A stretch of DNA of 50,412 nucleotides from Pseudoalteromonas luteoviolacea NCIMB 1942 (GCF_001625595.1 NZ_AUXT01000195.1:1-50412); one strand, 5' to 3'. Shown: positions 28,414 to 37,866, counted from the first letter of the stretch. The notes: generated by a model from the sequence alone, not told the origin. Program-made: numbers and translations.

Positions 28414-30831
28414 TTACACGTCGAGGTTAACCACTCTCAGTGCGTTTTGCTCGATAAAGTCACGACGAGGCTCAACTTGGTCGCCCATTAGAGTCGCAAA
28501 CAATTGATCTGCAGCAATTGCATCTTCAATTGTCACACGTAGCATACGACGTGCATCTGGGTCCATCGTTGTTTCCCAAAGTTGGCCTGGGTTCATCTCA
28601 CCTAGACCCTTATAACGTTGTGTATACAAGCCACGCTTTGATTCATTGATTAACCAATCAAGACCTTCAACAAAGCTGCTAATCGGTTGCGTCTTTTCTC
28701 CACGCTGGATGTAACCGCCGTCTTCTACAATATGCGCAATTTGCTTTCCAGTGTTAGCAATACGCGCATAATCTTTAGAAGTAATAAAGTCATAGTTCAA
28801 GGTGTGTGCTTTATCTACGCCATGTTGACGAATGTTCACAATAGGGTAGTACATGTGACGCTCATCATCATAGCTAACTGATGCCGAGAATATTGTCGCA
28901 TCGTCGTCATGTTTAATAAGATCTGCTACAAGTGCATCACTCCATGCTGTCACTTTCGATTCATCATTCAAATCAGCTTCAGCTAATTCTGGTTGGTAAA
29001 CCAAACGATTCATGATCGCAGCTGGATATTTACGTTGTAGTCGACCAATTACGTCTACCGTTTTTTGGTAATCATGTACTAAATTCTCTAGGCGATTACC
29101 TTCTATTGCCGTTGCACCTTCGCTTGAATATAGAGATGCACCGTCTAGTGCAAGCGTTGTTAGGTATTCTGTAAGTGCATGGTCATCTTTAATATATCGC
29201 TCGTTCTTACCTTTTTTCACTTTGTATAGTGGCGGTTGTGCAATATAAACGTACCCGCGCTCGATGATCTCAGGCATTTGACGGTAGAAGAACGTCAATA
29301 ACAATGTTCGGATGTGTGAGCCATCAACGTCCGCATCGGTCATAATAATAATGCTGTGGTAACGTAGCTTTTCTGGATCATATTCATCACGACCTATACC
29401 ACAACCTAGTGCAGTAATTAGCGTCGCCACCTCTTGTGAAGATAACATCTTATCAAAACGTGCTTTTTCTACGTTTAGAATTTTACCCTTCAACGGCAGA
29501 ATAGCTTGGTTTTTACGGTTACGGCCTTGCTTAGCAGAACCACCCGCCGAGTCTCCCTCCACGATATATAGTTCTGATAACCCAGGGTCTTTTTCTTGGC
29601 AATCAGCTAACTTACCTGGTAAACCAGCTAAGTCCATTACACCTTTACGACGAGTCATTTCTCTTGCTTTACGTGCCGCTTCTCGCGCACGCGCTGCATC
29701 AACAATTTTATTTACGACTGTTTTCGCGTCTTGCGGATTTTCAAGTAGGTATTCGTTAAGCTTTTCAGCCATAGCTTGCTCAACGGCACCTTTTACTTCA
29801 CTTGATACTAGTTTGTCTTTTGTCTGAGAAGAGAACTTAGGATCCGGCACTTTAACACTGACTACAGCAGTGAGACCTTCACGGGCATCGTCACCCGTTG
29901 CACTGGTCTTATTCTTTTTATTGAACCCTTCTTTTTCCATGTAGGTGTTCAAAGTTCTTGTTAAAGCAGCTCGAAAACCAGCTAGGTGTGTACCGCCATC
30001 TCGCTGAGGAATGTTGTTTGTAAAGCAGTAAATGTTTTCTTGGAAACCATCATTCCACTGCATCGAAACTTCTACGCAAGTACCGTCATCACGTTCACTT
30101 GTAAAATGGAAAACACTTTGATGTACTGGTGTTTTTTTACGGTTTAAGTATGCGACAAATGCTTGTATACCACCTTCATATTTGAAGTGGTCATGCTTAT
30201 TTTCTTCACGTTCATCGGTAAGAATAATACTTACACCGGAGTTCAAAAAGGACAGCTCGCGAAGACGTTTCGCTAAAATATCATAATGGAAATTAATATC
30301 AGAGAACGTTTCAGGACTTGGCCAGAATCTTAGCTCTGTACCAGTAGTCTCAGCTTCACCAATTACCGCAAGAGGAGCATCAGGCACGCCCATCGTGTAC
30401 TTTTGTTGATGCACTTGGCCATCACGGCGGATAGTTAATTGTAGTTTTTCAGAAAGTGCATTAACAACAGACACGCCTACACCGTGTAAGCCGCCCGATA
30501 CTTTATATGAATTATCATCGAATTTACCACCAGCATGTAGTACCGTCATAATAACTTCTGCTGCTGATACCCCTTCTTCAGGGTGAATTGAAGTAGGTAC
30601 ACCTCGACCGTTATCTCTTACTGATACGGAACCATCAGTATGAATCGTAACGAAAATATCATCACAGTATCCAGCTAAGGCTTCATCAATTGAGTTATCA
30701 ACAACTTCGAAGACCATGTGATGTAATCCAGTTCCATCATCAGTGTCGCCGATATACATTCCTGGACGCTTTCTTACAGCATCCAATCCCTTCAGTACTT
30801 TAATACTGGATGAATCATAATTATCAGACAT
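28414..30831 (-). CDS. gyrB: DNA gyrase subunit B
   Basis: ATPase subunit of gyrase, which introduces negative supercoils. The GHKL ATPase domain shows EVVDNSIDEALAG and GGLHGVGVSVVNALS. The TOPRIM domain shows EGDSAGGSAKQGRNRKNQA and TDADVDGSHIRTL; the C-terminus ends with the usual GEMNPGQLWETTMDP and PRRDFIEQNA. I chose the ATG at 30831 (805 aa, MSDNYDSSSIKVLKG); an in-frame TTG at 30843 would add four residues. It starts 12 bp after the recF stop. Confidence 0.97.
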   Translation of the reverse strand: MSDNYDSSSIKVLKGLDAVRKRPGMYIGDTDDGTGLHHMVFEVVDNSIDEALAGYCDDIFVTIHTDGSVSVRDNGRGVPTSIHPEEGVSAAEVIMTVLHAGGKFDDNSYKVSGGLHGVGVSVVNALSEKLQLTIRRDGQVHQQKYTMGVPDAPLAVIGEAETTGTELRFWPSPETFSDINFHYDILAKRLRELSFLNSGVSIILTDEREENKHDHFKYEGGIQAFVAYLNRKKTPVHQSVFHFTSERDDGTCVEVSMQWNDGFQENIYCFTNNIPQRDGGTHLAGFRAALTRTLNTYMEKEGFNKKNKTSATGDDAREGLTAVVSVKVPDPKFSSQTKDKLVSSEVKGAVEQAMAEKLNEYLLENPQDAKTVVNKIVDAARAREAARKAREMTRRKGVMDLAGLPGKLADCQEKDPGLSELYIVEGDSAGGSAKQGRNRKNQAILPLKGKILNVEKARFDKMLSSQEVATLITALGCGIGRDEYDPEKLRYHSIIIMTDADVDGSHIRTLLLTFFYRQMPEIIERGYVYIAQPPLYKVKKGKNERYIKDDHALTEYLTTLALDGASLYSSEGATAIEGNRLENLVHDYQKTVDVIGRLQRKYPAAIMNRLVYQPELAEADLNDESKVTAWSDALVADLIKHDDDATIFSASVSYDDERHMYYPIVNIRQHGVDKAHTLNYDFITSKDYARIANTGKQIAHIVEDGGYIQRGEKTQPISSFVEGLDWLINESKRGLYTQRYKGLGEMNPGQLWETTMDPDARRMLRVTIEDAIAADQLFATLMGDQVEPRRDFIEQNALRVVNLDV

Positions 30832-30843
30832 GGTTAATTCCAA

Positions 30844-31932
30844 TTAATTTGTTATTAAACGACCATGTTCCACGTGGAACATCTCGATATCTTTTTCAAG
30901 TAGTTCCACAACAGGCGTTAAACTTTCTGAGCTGATTGCAGAAACAAACAACTGAGAATTACAGTTCGCAAGTAGCTTCGCAACACTTCCCAGAGTTTCA
31001 GAGCTCAGCTCAGATGGTAAATCATCGATTAGCAATATTGATTGTTTATCAGTTTCTTGTTCAATCAGATTATTCTGCGTAATTTTAAGCGCATACAAAA
31101 GCAGCTTTAATTGCCCTCTAGACATAATCTCTTCAACATTGTGCCCATGGACCTTAAAACTAAAATCAGCTTTATGGGGGCCTTTGCTTGTATACCCAAG
31201 TTTAAGGTCTCGATCTAATTGCGATTGAAGCACCTCACTTAGTTCCCCTTTCCAGCCCGCATCATAGCGAGTTTCTAGGCCATCAAATACAGAGCTAATC
31301 CCCCCTATCTTATCAAAAAAATAGCCTTCAAACCTACTTATATAAGCTTTTCGGTAGATATTTATTTGTTCAGCAAGGTCAATAAATTGCTTATCCCAAA
31401 ACTTTATCTGTTCAATGAAGTTAGCGGGTCTACTCCTAATGAGTGCATTTCTCTGCTTTAGAACTTTATTAAAGTTTTTCCAGACTTCATAAAACAAATG
31501 TTCCACGTGGAACACGCCAAGATCGAGAAACTTTCTTCGTTCTTTTGGACCTCCAAAAAACAGCTCATAACTTTCAGGCGTTATGACTTGAACTGGCAAT
31601 ATTTGTGCAAGCTCTGCGATTTTCCGGCTAGCTTGACCTTGAATCCTTAACTGCGTTTCACCGTTTTGGCTTTTGCTAATTCCGATTGGTATAGACAAGT
31701 TATGTAGCTGTTTCTTTCCATGTACAACACATTTATCCTGCTCATTACGAATCATCATTTTATATTTGTTAGTACGAAATGAGCGCCCATTGGACAAAAA
31801 GTAAATGGCCTCTAGTAAGCTCGTCTTGCCACTGCCATTTTGGCCTAAAATTAAATTGAGATCTTTGGAGGGAGAAAAAGAGAGTGCCTCAATGTTTCTA
31901 AAATCATTGAGGCTGATATGTGTCAAACTCAT
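30844..31932 (-). CDS. recF: DNA replication and repair protein RecF
   Basis: SMC-like ATPase that helps load RecA at gapped DNA with RecOR. Walker A is GQNGSGKTSLLEAI near residue 30; the ABC-type signature is SRGQLKLLLYALK and Walker B is ILLIDDLPSEL. 362 residues. Unusually, the coding sequence contains two exact copies of a parS-type 16-mer, each read as the pentapeptide FHVEH (once mid-protein in GVFHVEHLF, once near the C-terminus in EMFHVEHGR). Cotranscribed with dnaN (18-bp gap) and gyrB. Confidence 0.96.
   Translation of the reverse strand: MSLTHISLNDFRNIEALSFSPSKDLNLILGQNGSGKTSLLEAIYFLSNGRSFRTNKYKMMIRNEQDKCVVHGKKQLHNLSIPIGISKSQNGETQLRIQGQASRKIAELAQILPVQVITPESYELFFGGPKERRKFLDLGVFHVEHLFYEVWKNFNKVLKQRNALIRSRPANFIEQIKFWDKQFIDLAEQINIYRKAYISRFEGYFFDKIGGISSVFDGLETRYDAGWKGELSEVLQSQLDRDLKLGYTSKGPHKADFSFKVHGHNVEEIMSRGQLKLLLYALKITQNNLIEQETDKQSILLIDDLPSELSSETLGSVAKLLANCNSQLFVSAISSESLTPVVELLEKDIEMFHVEHGRLITN
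30866..30881. promoter_or_regulatory. parS centromere-like site 1 (inside recF)
   Basis: Perfect 16-bp palindrome TGTTCCACGTGGAACA, equal to the ParB-binding parS consensus known from Pseudomonas and related gammaproteobacteria. It lies in the last codons of recF, about 3.8 kb from oriC. ParB binding is inferred; parAB are not in the window. Confidence 0.85.
31499..31514. promoter_or_regulatory. parS centromere-like site 2 (inside recF)
   Basis: Second exact copy of TGTTCCACGTGGAACA, 633 bp from the first and also inside recF. Two identical 16-mers so close together near oriC are very unlikely by chance and support a chromosome-segregation centromere. Confidence 0.85.
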
Positions 31933-31950
31933 GTAGAGCGCTACTATTAC

Positions 31951-33054
31951 TTATAAACGCATTGGCATTACTACATACATTGCGTCTTCTTCACCTGCAC
32001 CTTCAATAAGTGCACTGCTATTTGAATCCGCCAACGTAAACTGAACATCGTCAGTTTTCAATGTATTGAGTACATCCAATAAGTAAGAAACGTTGAACCC
32101 AACCTCAAGGTCATCACCTTGGTAATTTACTTCAACGGTTTCTTCTGCTTGTTCTTGTTCTGGATTATTAGCGCTAATCTTCAATACACCATTACTGAGA
32201 TTTAAGCGCACACCTCTGAATTTTTCGTTAGATAAAATAGAAACTCGTTGAAAGGCACTTCTTATCCACTCTCTATTCGCTGTCACAATCTTGTCACCAC
32301 CACGAGGTAGTACACGTCGATAATCAGGAAAACGCCCATCGACTAGCTTACTAGTGAAGATAACTTCCTGATCAATAACGCGGAAATGATTTGCGCCAAA
32401 TTGTATAGCCAACTCTTCATCATCCGCTGGAAGCAATCTCATAATCTCCAATACCCCTTTTCTAGGGATAATCAGTTGACGCTGCGCGCCTAAAGATTGC
32501 TCGATTTGCTTTTGCGCAATCGCTAGCCTGTGGCCATCTGTCGCCACAGTTTTAATTTCATTACCATCAACTTCAAATGACATACCATTCAAGTAATAAC
32601 GTACATCTTGGTTAGCCATTGAGAAATGCGTCGCTTCAAGTAATTTCCGAAGTTCCATTCGCGTTAATTTGAACTCAACCTCTCCTTGCCACTCTTCCAA
32701 ATTAGGAAAGTCTTCCGCAGCAAGTGTTGTTAGAGAAAAACGGCTCTTACCACTTGTGAGCAGTACTTGATGCTCTTGTGTAGACAAGTTAATTTCTGAA
32801 CTATCCGGCAGACTTTTACAGATATCTAGTAGCTTTTTAGCGGGTAAAGTCAACTTTGCATCCGCAGTGTCATTTTGCAAAATGACAGATGCAACTAACT
32901 CAATTTCCAAATCAGTGCCCGTCATGGCTAACACGCCATTTTTAACTTCTAGCAACACATTAGACAAAATAGGTAGTGTGTGTTTACGCTCAATCGCACC
33001 TGACACTTGCATTAACGGCTTTAAAAACTGTTCTCTTACTATCGTTATTTGCAT
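31951..33054 (-). CDS. dnaN: DNA polymerase III beta sliding clamp
   Basis: Ring-shaped processivity clamp of the replicative polymerase. 367 residues from the ATG at 33054 (MQITIVREQFLKPLMQV), matching E. coli DnaN. A GTG immediately upstream is less likely. Conserved segments: TLPILSNVLLEV, MTGTDLEIELVA, LNGMSFEV, VATDGHRLA and the C-terminal YVVMPMRL. AAGGG lies upstream of the start. It follows dnaA by 10 bp. Confidence 0.97.
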   Translation of the reverse strand: MQITIVREQFLKPLMQVSGAIERKHTLPILSNVLLEVKNGVLAMTGTDLEIELVASVILQNDTADAKLTLPAKKLLDICKSLPDSSEINLSTQEHQVLLTSGKSRFSLTTLAAEDFPNLEEWQGEVEFKLTRMELRKLLEATHFSMANQDVRYYLNGMSFEVDGNEIKTVATDGHRLAIAQKQIEQSLGAQRQLIIPRKGVLEIMRLLPADDEELAIQFGANHFRVIDQEVIFTSKLVDGRFPDYRRVLPRGGDKIVTANREWIRSAFQRVSILSNEKFRGVRLNLSNGVLKISANNPEQEQAEETVEVNYQGDDLEVGFNVSYLLDVLNTLKTDDVQFTLADSNSSALIEGAGEEDAMYVVMPMRL

Positions 33055-33064
33055 CACTTAACCC

Positions 33065-34471
33065 TTAAGATGACAATGTTCTGATCAAGTTTTGATAATC
33101 TTCTTTTACTTCGTGACTTTCTTCACGAAGCTCTTTCACTTTACGACATGCATGCAATACCGTGGTGTGGTCTCGACCACCAAACGCATCACCAATTTCA
33201 GGTAAACTGTGATTGGTTAATTCTTTCGATAATGCCATAGCAACTTGTCTTGGACGCGCTACCGATCGGCTGCGGCGCTTCGACAATAAATCCGACACAC
33301 GAATACGATAATATTCCGCGACTGTGCGCTGGATATTATCGATAGTGACTAACTTGTCTTGCAAAGCCAATAAGTCTCGCAGCGCTTCTTTGACAAACTC
33401 AATAGAAATTGGACGGCCTGTAAAATTCGCATTGGCAATAACACGGTTTAACGCCCCTTCAAGCTCTCGCACATTCGATCGCAGTTTCTTAGCAATAAAG
33501 AAAGCCACTTCATGAGGTAAGTTAATGTTACTTTGCTGCGCCTTTTTCATCAAAATGGCAACTCGCGTTTCCAATTCAGGCGGTTCAATTGCAATAGTTA
33601 AGCCCCAGCCAAACCTAGATTTCAGCCTATCTTCAACACCCTCAATTTCTTTCGGATATCTATCTGACGTTAAAATGATTTGCTGATTACCTTCAAGTAA
33701 CGCGTTAAACGTATGGAAAAACTCTTCTTGCGAACGCTCTTTATTAGCAAAGAATTGAATGTCGTCGATCATTAATGCATCTACACTTCGATAGTAACGT
33801 TTAAAATCTTCGATGGCGTTATTTTGAAGTGCTTTAACCATATCTTGAACAAAACGTTCAGAATGCATATATACAATTTTGGCATCCGGCTTTTTATTGA
33901 TGATGCCATTACCAACTGCATGTAATAAGTGTGTTTTACCTAGGCCTGTACCACCATAAATAAATACAGGGTTAAAAGCAGAACCTGGGTTATCGGCGAC
34001 TTGTGTTGCAGCAGCTTTTGCGAGTTGGTTTGATTTACCCTCGACAAAGTTATCAAAGGTGTAATTCTCTTTGATATTTGATTTCACGCTCGATTTCGGA
34101 GCCGGTTCAACTTTCGCTTCGCTGACAGGTGATTGTGTCGTGCTTCTGCTTGCAACTTGAGGTGATTGCGCTGGCGCTTGTCCCGCGTGTGTTTCAACTG
34201 AAACTTGCGGCTGCGTTTGCACCATAGGCTTACTGCCTACGTCAAAACGCAATTCAGGTGCTTCATCACCACAAATTTCGATCAGTAATTCGTTAATTCG
34301 ATTTAAGTACTTCTCTCGAACCCAATCTAACACAAAGCGATTTGGTGCATAGATGGTTAAAGTATCTTCGGTACTTTCTGCTTGTAGTGGCCTAACCCAC
34401 ATATTGAACTGCTGCGATGGCAGCTCATCTTGCAAAACATATAAACAACTTTGCCAAACCGACAGATACAC
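33065..34471 (-). CDS. dnaA: Chromosomal replication initiator protein DnaA
   Basis: Initiator ATPase that binds DnaA boxes and melts oriC. It has the domain I N-terminus (YLSVWQSCLYVLQDELP), a Gln/Ser/Pro-rich linker at about 85-130, an AAA+ domain with GGTGLGKTHLL and MIDDIQFFANKERSQEEF, and the box-binding domain IV with GGRDHTTVLHACRK. 468 residues. The start is GTG, as in E. coli dnaA, with GGAG seven bases upstream. oriC lies directly upstream of the gene. Confidence 0.98.
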   Translation of the reverse strand: MYLSVWQSCLYVLQDELPSQQFNMWVRPLQAESTEDTLTIYAPNRFVLDWVREKYLNRINELLIEICGDEAPELRFDVGSKPMVQTQPQVSVETHAGQAPAQSPQVASRSTTQSPVSEAKVEPAPKSSVKSNIKENYTFDNFVEGKSNQLAKAAATQVADNPGSAFNPVFIYGGTGLGKTHLLHAVGNGIINKKPDAKIVYMHSERFVQDMVKALQNNAIEDFKRYYRSVDALMIDDIQFFANKERSQEEFFHTFNALLEGNQQIILTSDRYPKEIEGVEDRLKSRFGWGLTIAIEPPELETRVAILMKKAQQSNINLPHEVAFFIAKKLRSNVRELEGALNRVIANANFTGRPISIEFVKEALRDLLALQDKLVTIDNIQRTVAEYYRIRVSDLLSKRRSRSVARPRQVAMALSKELTNHSLPEIGDAFGGRDHTTVLHACRKVKELREESHEVKEDYQNLIRTLSS

Positions 34472-34930
34472 ATTGCACTCCGAAATAGTTATTATTCCCG
34501 CACATCAATAATGTTGGTTACTTATTATTATTTACAAAGTAACCAACAGAGTTATTCACAGATAACTCAAAGATCAACGGAAAAGTTTGTATATTATCAA
34601 TTATTCACAGGTGGAAGCCGGGTATTATGAAGCGTTCTTATCCACAACATCAATATTGACTTTTATAAAAAATAAGATCCCAACCATCAAAAAAAGCAAA
34701 CCTTTGTTTTAAAAGGATTTTTAATTTCACTTATTTACAAAGATCTTATCAAAAAAAGACTAAGATCTCACCAAAAAATTGAGATCAATTTTAGTTTTCC
34801 AGAGGATGTCGCCAATTTTCACCCAAGCACTGTGGAAAACTTCACAAAGATCAACACACTTGATCCACAACCCCAGATCTCGATCTTTATAACAAGATCA
34901 AATGCCACGATCCGCTCAATTTAGCCTACT
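34472..34930. other. oriC: Chromosomal replication origin oriC
   Basis: A non-coding region of about 680 bp separates dnaA and rpmH, which diverge from it. The dnaA side holds DnaA boxes: a perfect TTATCCACA at 34638-34646, TTATTCACA at 34552-34560 and 34601-34609, and weaker TTATTTACA (34528-34536, 34731-34739), TGATCCACA (34861) and the complement of TTTTCCACA (34831-34839). Eleven GATC sites fall between 34572 and 34912, as expected for a Dam/SeqA-controlled E. coli-type origin. AT-rich stretches with A- and T-runs at 34660-34800 are the likely unwinding element. Genes on both sides are transcribed away from it. Positions 34931-35045 show nothing further. Confidence 0.92.
34513..34547. repeat. 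11-bp inverted repeat enclosing a DnaA-box-like sequence upstream of dnaA
   Basis: Arms GTTGGTTACTT (34513-34523) and AAGTAACCAAC (34537-34547) are perfectly complementary around 13 bases that contain TTATTTACA. It lies about 40 bp before the dnaA start, so it may be an operator or an mRNA leader hairpin controlling dnaA. Confidence 0.7.
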
Positions 34931-35045
34931 CTATATATAGCAATTCAATAATCGTAATTAACCGTGTAAGCGTCCCTCTTCCATATAGTAAACACCGTTT
35001 TTTACCTATTTAGACTATAAAATGAGCTTGTCGGCACAAATATGA

Positions 35046-35074
35046 TTGACTTTCATGCGCGTCGGCTTTAATAT
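35046..35074 (+). promoter_or_regulatory. Sigma-70 promoter of rpmH-rnpA
   Basis: TTGACT (-35), 17-bp spacer, TAATAT (-10): close to consensus, about 80 bp before rpmH. Suited to strong growth-related expression of a ribosomal protein gene. Confidence 0.8.
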
Positions 35075-35154
35075 CTCGCGCTCGAAATGGCACCTGTGCC
35101 AGGATCGCGACCTGCATAGGATGTTTTAACTTTAACCGATCGGATGGATTAGTT

Positions 35155-35289
35155 ATGAAAAGAACTTTTCAACCAAGCGTACTTAAACGCAAGCGTACTC
35201 ACGGTTTCCGTGCTCGCATGGCTACTAAAAATGGCCGTAAAGTATTAGCACGTCGTCGTGCTAAAGGCCGTAAAGAACTATCTGCTTAA
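35155..35289 (+). CDS. rpmH: 50S ribosomal protein L34
   Basis: Complete 44-residue L34: MKRTFQPSVLKRKRTHGF at the start and KGRKELSA at the end, highly basic, with the RMATKNGRKVLARRRAKG middle typical of gammaproteobacteria. GGATGG lies upstream of the ATG. First gene of the rpmH-rnpA-yidD-yidC cluster, with rnpA starting 5 bp after its stop. Confidence 0.98.
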   Translation: MKRTFQPSVLKRKRTHGFRARMATKNGRKVLARRRAKGRKELSA

Positions 35290-35294
35290 TATAA

Positions 35295-35711
35295 GTGGAA
35301 GGTTTTGGCTTCAGCAGGGAGTTACGTCTGTTAACTCCCTCGCATTACTCCCGAATATTTCAAGAGCCTGCTCGCGCAGCAACCCCTGTATTCACTCTTC
35401 TAGCAAAACCTAATGATGTAGGTCACCCTCGACTTGGTCTTACTGTCGCTAAAAAGCGCTGTAAACTTGCATGCCAACGAAATCGCATTAAAAGACTTGC
35501 ACGAGAAAGCTTTCGTCTAAATCGCCATAAGTTGGACAATATTGATATTGTCTTGATGGTTAAAACTGGCGTAGATGAACAAAGTAATGAAGAGCTGACA
35601 AAGCAACTAAATAAACTTTGGCGTAAAGTCAATGAACGTTGTAAACCAGGAGCCCCTAAACCTAAGCCTCACAAGAAACGCCCAACGCGTAGCAATAAAG
35701 CAAAAAAATAA
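35295..35711 (+). CDS. rnpA: Ribonuclease P protein component
   Basis: Basic protein cofactor of RNase P in tRNA 5' maturation. The GTG start at 35295 gives an N-terminus aligned with E. coli RnpA (x-FxRELRLLTPSHY). The RNR motif region is QRNRIKRLARESFR, after GHPRLGLTVAKK. 138 residues: it is extended by a Lys/Pro-rich basic tail (from about 115) beyond the E. coli length, which could add RNA contacts. Confidence 0.95.
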   Translation: MEGFGFSRELRLLTPSHYSRIFQEPARAATPVFTLLAKPNDVGHPRLGLTVAKKRCKLACQRNRIKRLARESFRLNRHKLDNIDIVLMVKTGVDEQSNEELTKQLNKLWRKVNERCKPGAPKPKPHKKRPTRSNKAKK

Positions 35712-35818
35712 CACCACATTTTTGTGTTAACAAACCACCAGTCATGGCTATTTCACGCTAATTCATGTAAGGTTAGCTCACCTTTTAATCACTCTATTAT
35801 CGAGTCTATCTCGCAGCT

Positions 35819-36124
35819 ATGAAACACGCCTTGAAGACAAAGAGTGAGAGTAAACGACTAGTGGATTATCCGCTTTTGGCAATACGTAATTTATTGATAG
35901 CACTCATTCGTGGTTATCAAAAATTTATCAGTCCCTTGCTTGGACCTCATTGCCGATTCAATCCAACGTGCTCTAGTTACGCAATTCAGGCAATTAATTT
36001 ACACGGAATTGCAAAAGGGAGTTGGTTAGCGGTTAAACGCATATTAAAATGTCACCCTTTAAGCGCAGGTGGGGATGACCCCGTCCCTGAGAAATCGAAT
36101 CAAGTTAAACAACACGAGAAATAA
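35819..36124 (+). CDS. yidD: Membrane protein insertion efficiency factor YidD
   Basis: Small amphipathic membrane-associated protein that aids YidC-dependent insertion. The core RGYQKFISPLLGPHCRFNPTCSSYA is diagnostic, followed by KGSWLAVKRILKCHPL and GGDDPVP. The ATG at 35819 adds about 20 basic residues before the usual start; a shorter form cannot be excluded. A 107-bp gap separates it from rnpA; 8 bp separate it from yidC. Confidence 0.93.
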   Translation: MKHALKTKSESKRLVDYPLLAIRNLLIALIRGYQKFISPLLGPHCRFNPTCSSYAIQAINLHGIAKGSWLAVKRILKCHPLSAGGDDPVPEKSNQVKQHEK

Positions 36125-36132
36125 GAGCTGTT

Positions 36133-37764
36133 ATGGAATCGCAACGCACGTTTTTATTGATCGGATTGCTTTTGGTGTCGTTTTTGTTATTCAGTGAATG
36201 GCAAGACGAGCAAGCTCAAAGCAAAGCCGATACCAGTGCAGTCACACAAGTGGCCACTTCACCTTCAAATACCGATCTAGCGGATATTCCAGCTTCTAGC
36301 GAAGCGGATGTACCGGTTGCGCAAACTCAGGCAATCCGTTCTGTTATTACAGTAACGACCGATGTATTTGCCGTTAAAATTGATACTAAAGGTGGTGATA
36401 TTGTTGAAGCAAAACTACTTCAACATGCTGAAACGCATGGTAGCGATACACCTTACCTACTACTTGGTGAATTTGATGGAAAGCAATACTTTGCACAAAG
36501 TGGTCTGATAGGTCTTAATGGTCCAGACGCGTCAAGCGCGGGCCGCCCTGTCTATAAAACAGAGCAAAACGCCTACACTTTATCAGGTGATGAGCTGCGC
36601 GTACCGCTGACTTTTGTCGATAATAAAGGCATTCAATTTACCAAAACATTTATCTTTAAAGCTGGTCAATACGACGTATCTGTAGAATACAATGTCGTAA
36701 ACACGACCGATACCCCTGTACAAGTTCAACTTTATACGCAAATCAAACGCTCTGTGCAGGACAAAGACAGTATGGTTGACCAAACGTACTTAGGTACGGC
36801 ATACGGTACTCAGGACGAGCCATATGAGAAGTATTCTTTTGATGATATGGCTAAGTCTAACCTAAACGAAAATACATTAGGCGGCTATGTATCGTTTATT
36901 CAGCACTATTTTGTAAGTGCGTGGGTACCAAAGCAAGATATCAACAACACCATCTACACGACACTTAGAAATAACCAAGGCATCATTGGTGCAAAGGGTG
37001 AACCTGAAAACATTCAGGCGAATTCAGAAGCGAAGCTATCGGCAATTTACTACATGGGTCCAAAAGACACGGATGCGCTAGAAGCGCTTCATGAAGACTT
37101 AGATTTAACCGTAGACTATGGCTGGTTATTCTTTATTTCCCAACCGCTATTAGTGTTACTGAAGATGCTATATGGCTTTTTAGGTAATTGGGGTCTAGCT
37201 ATTATCGGCATTACTATCCTTGTTAAGACATTGTTGTACCCATTGACGAAAGCACAGTACACATCAATGGCAAAAATGCGTGCATTACAGCCTAAGATGC
37301 AACAGTTGAAAGAGCGCTATGGCGACGATCGTCAGAAGTTCGGCCAAGCAATGATGGAAATGTACCGCAAAGAGAAAGTAAATCCGATGGGTGGTTGCTT
37401 CCCTCTGTTGCTACAAATGCCAATCTTCCTTGCGCTATTCTATGTATTCTTAGAATCAACAGAGTTACGACATGCTGAATTCGGCCTGTGGTTAACAGAC
37501 TTGTCTGCGATGGACCCGTACTACGTACTGCCAATTTTATTTGGTGCGAGTATGTTCTTGACACAAAAACTACAGCCGATGACTATAACTGATCCAATGC
37601 AGCAGAAGATGATGACATACATGCCTGTAGTGTTCTCTATCTTCTTTATTTGGTTCCCATCTGGTCTGGTTCTTTACTGGTTGGTTTCTAACCTTATCTC
37701 TATTGCGCAGATGCTTATCATCTACCGCGGAATGGAGAAAAAAGGCATCAAAGTACGAGACTAA
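36133..37764 (+). CDS. yidC: Membrane protein insertase YidC
   Basis: Inner-membrane insertase and chaperone. 543 residues: N-terminal TM (about 5-22), a Ser/Ala/Thr-rich linker, a large periplasmic beta-sandwich domain (about 60-330), then the conserved five-TM core from about 345. The core includes the cytoplasmic helical hairpin (MAKMRALQPKMQQLKERY) and NPMGGCFPLLLQMPIFLALF. It ends in a short basic tail. A clear terminator follows. Confidence 0.97.
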   Translation: MESQRTFLLIGLLLVSFLLFSEWQDEQAQSKADTSAVTQVATSPSNTDLADIPASSEADVPVAQTQAIRSVITVTTDVFAVKIDTKGGDIVEAKLLQHAETHGSDTPYLLLGEFDGKQYFAQSGLIGLNGPDASSAGRPVYKTEQNAYTLSGDELRVPLTFVDNKGIQFTKTFIFKAGQYDVSVEYNVVNTTDTPVQVQLYTQIKRSVQDKDSMVDQTYLGTAYGTQDEPYEKYSFDDMAKSNLNENTLGGYVSFIQHYFVSAWVPKQDINNTIYTTLRNNQGIIGAKGEPENIQANSEAKLSAIYYMGPKDTDALEALHEDLDLTVDYGWLFFISQPLLVLLKMLYGFLGNWGLAIIGITILVKTLLYPLTKAQYTSMAKMRALQPKMQQLKERYGDDRQKFGQAMMEMYRKEKVNPMGGCFPLLLQMPIFLALFYVFLESTELRHAEFGLWLTDLSAMDPYYVLPILFGASMFLTQKLQPMTITDPMQQKMMTYMPVVFSIFFIWFPSGLVLYWLVSNLISIAQMLIIYRGMEKKGIKVRD

Positions 37765-37780
37765 GACCTCGATACGATAT

Positions 37781-37809
37781 AAAACGCCCGCTTTATTTGC
37801 GGGCGTTTT
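37781..37809 (+). terminator. Rho-independent terminator after yidC
   Basis: Stem AAAACGCCCGC / GCGGGCGTTTT with a TTTATTT loop and a T-tract, 17 bp after the yidC stop. Confidence 0.95.
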
Positions 37810-37866
37810 TGTTTCAACAGTAGTTGTACATACAAGCTATAAAAACCTAGCTAGACTCGCGTAAGT

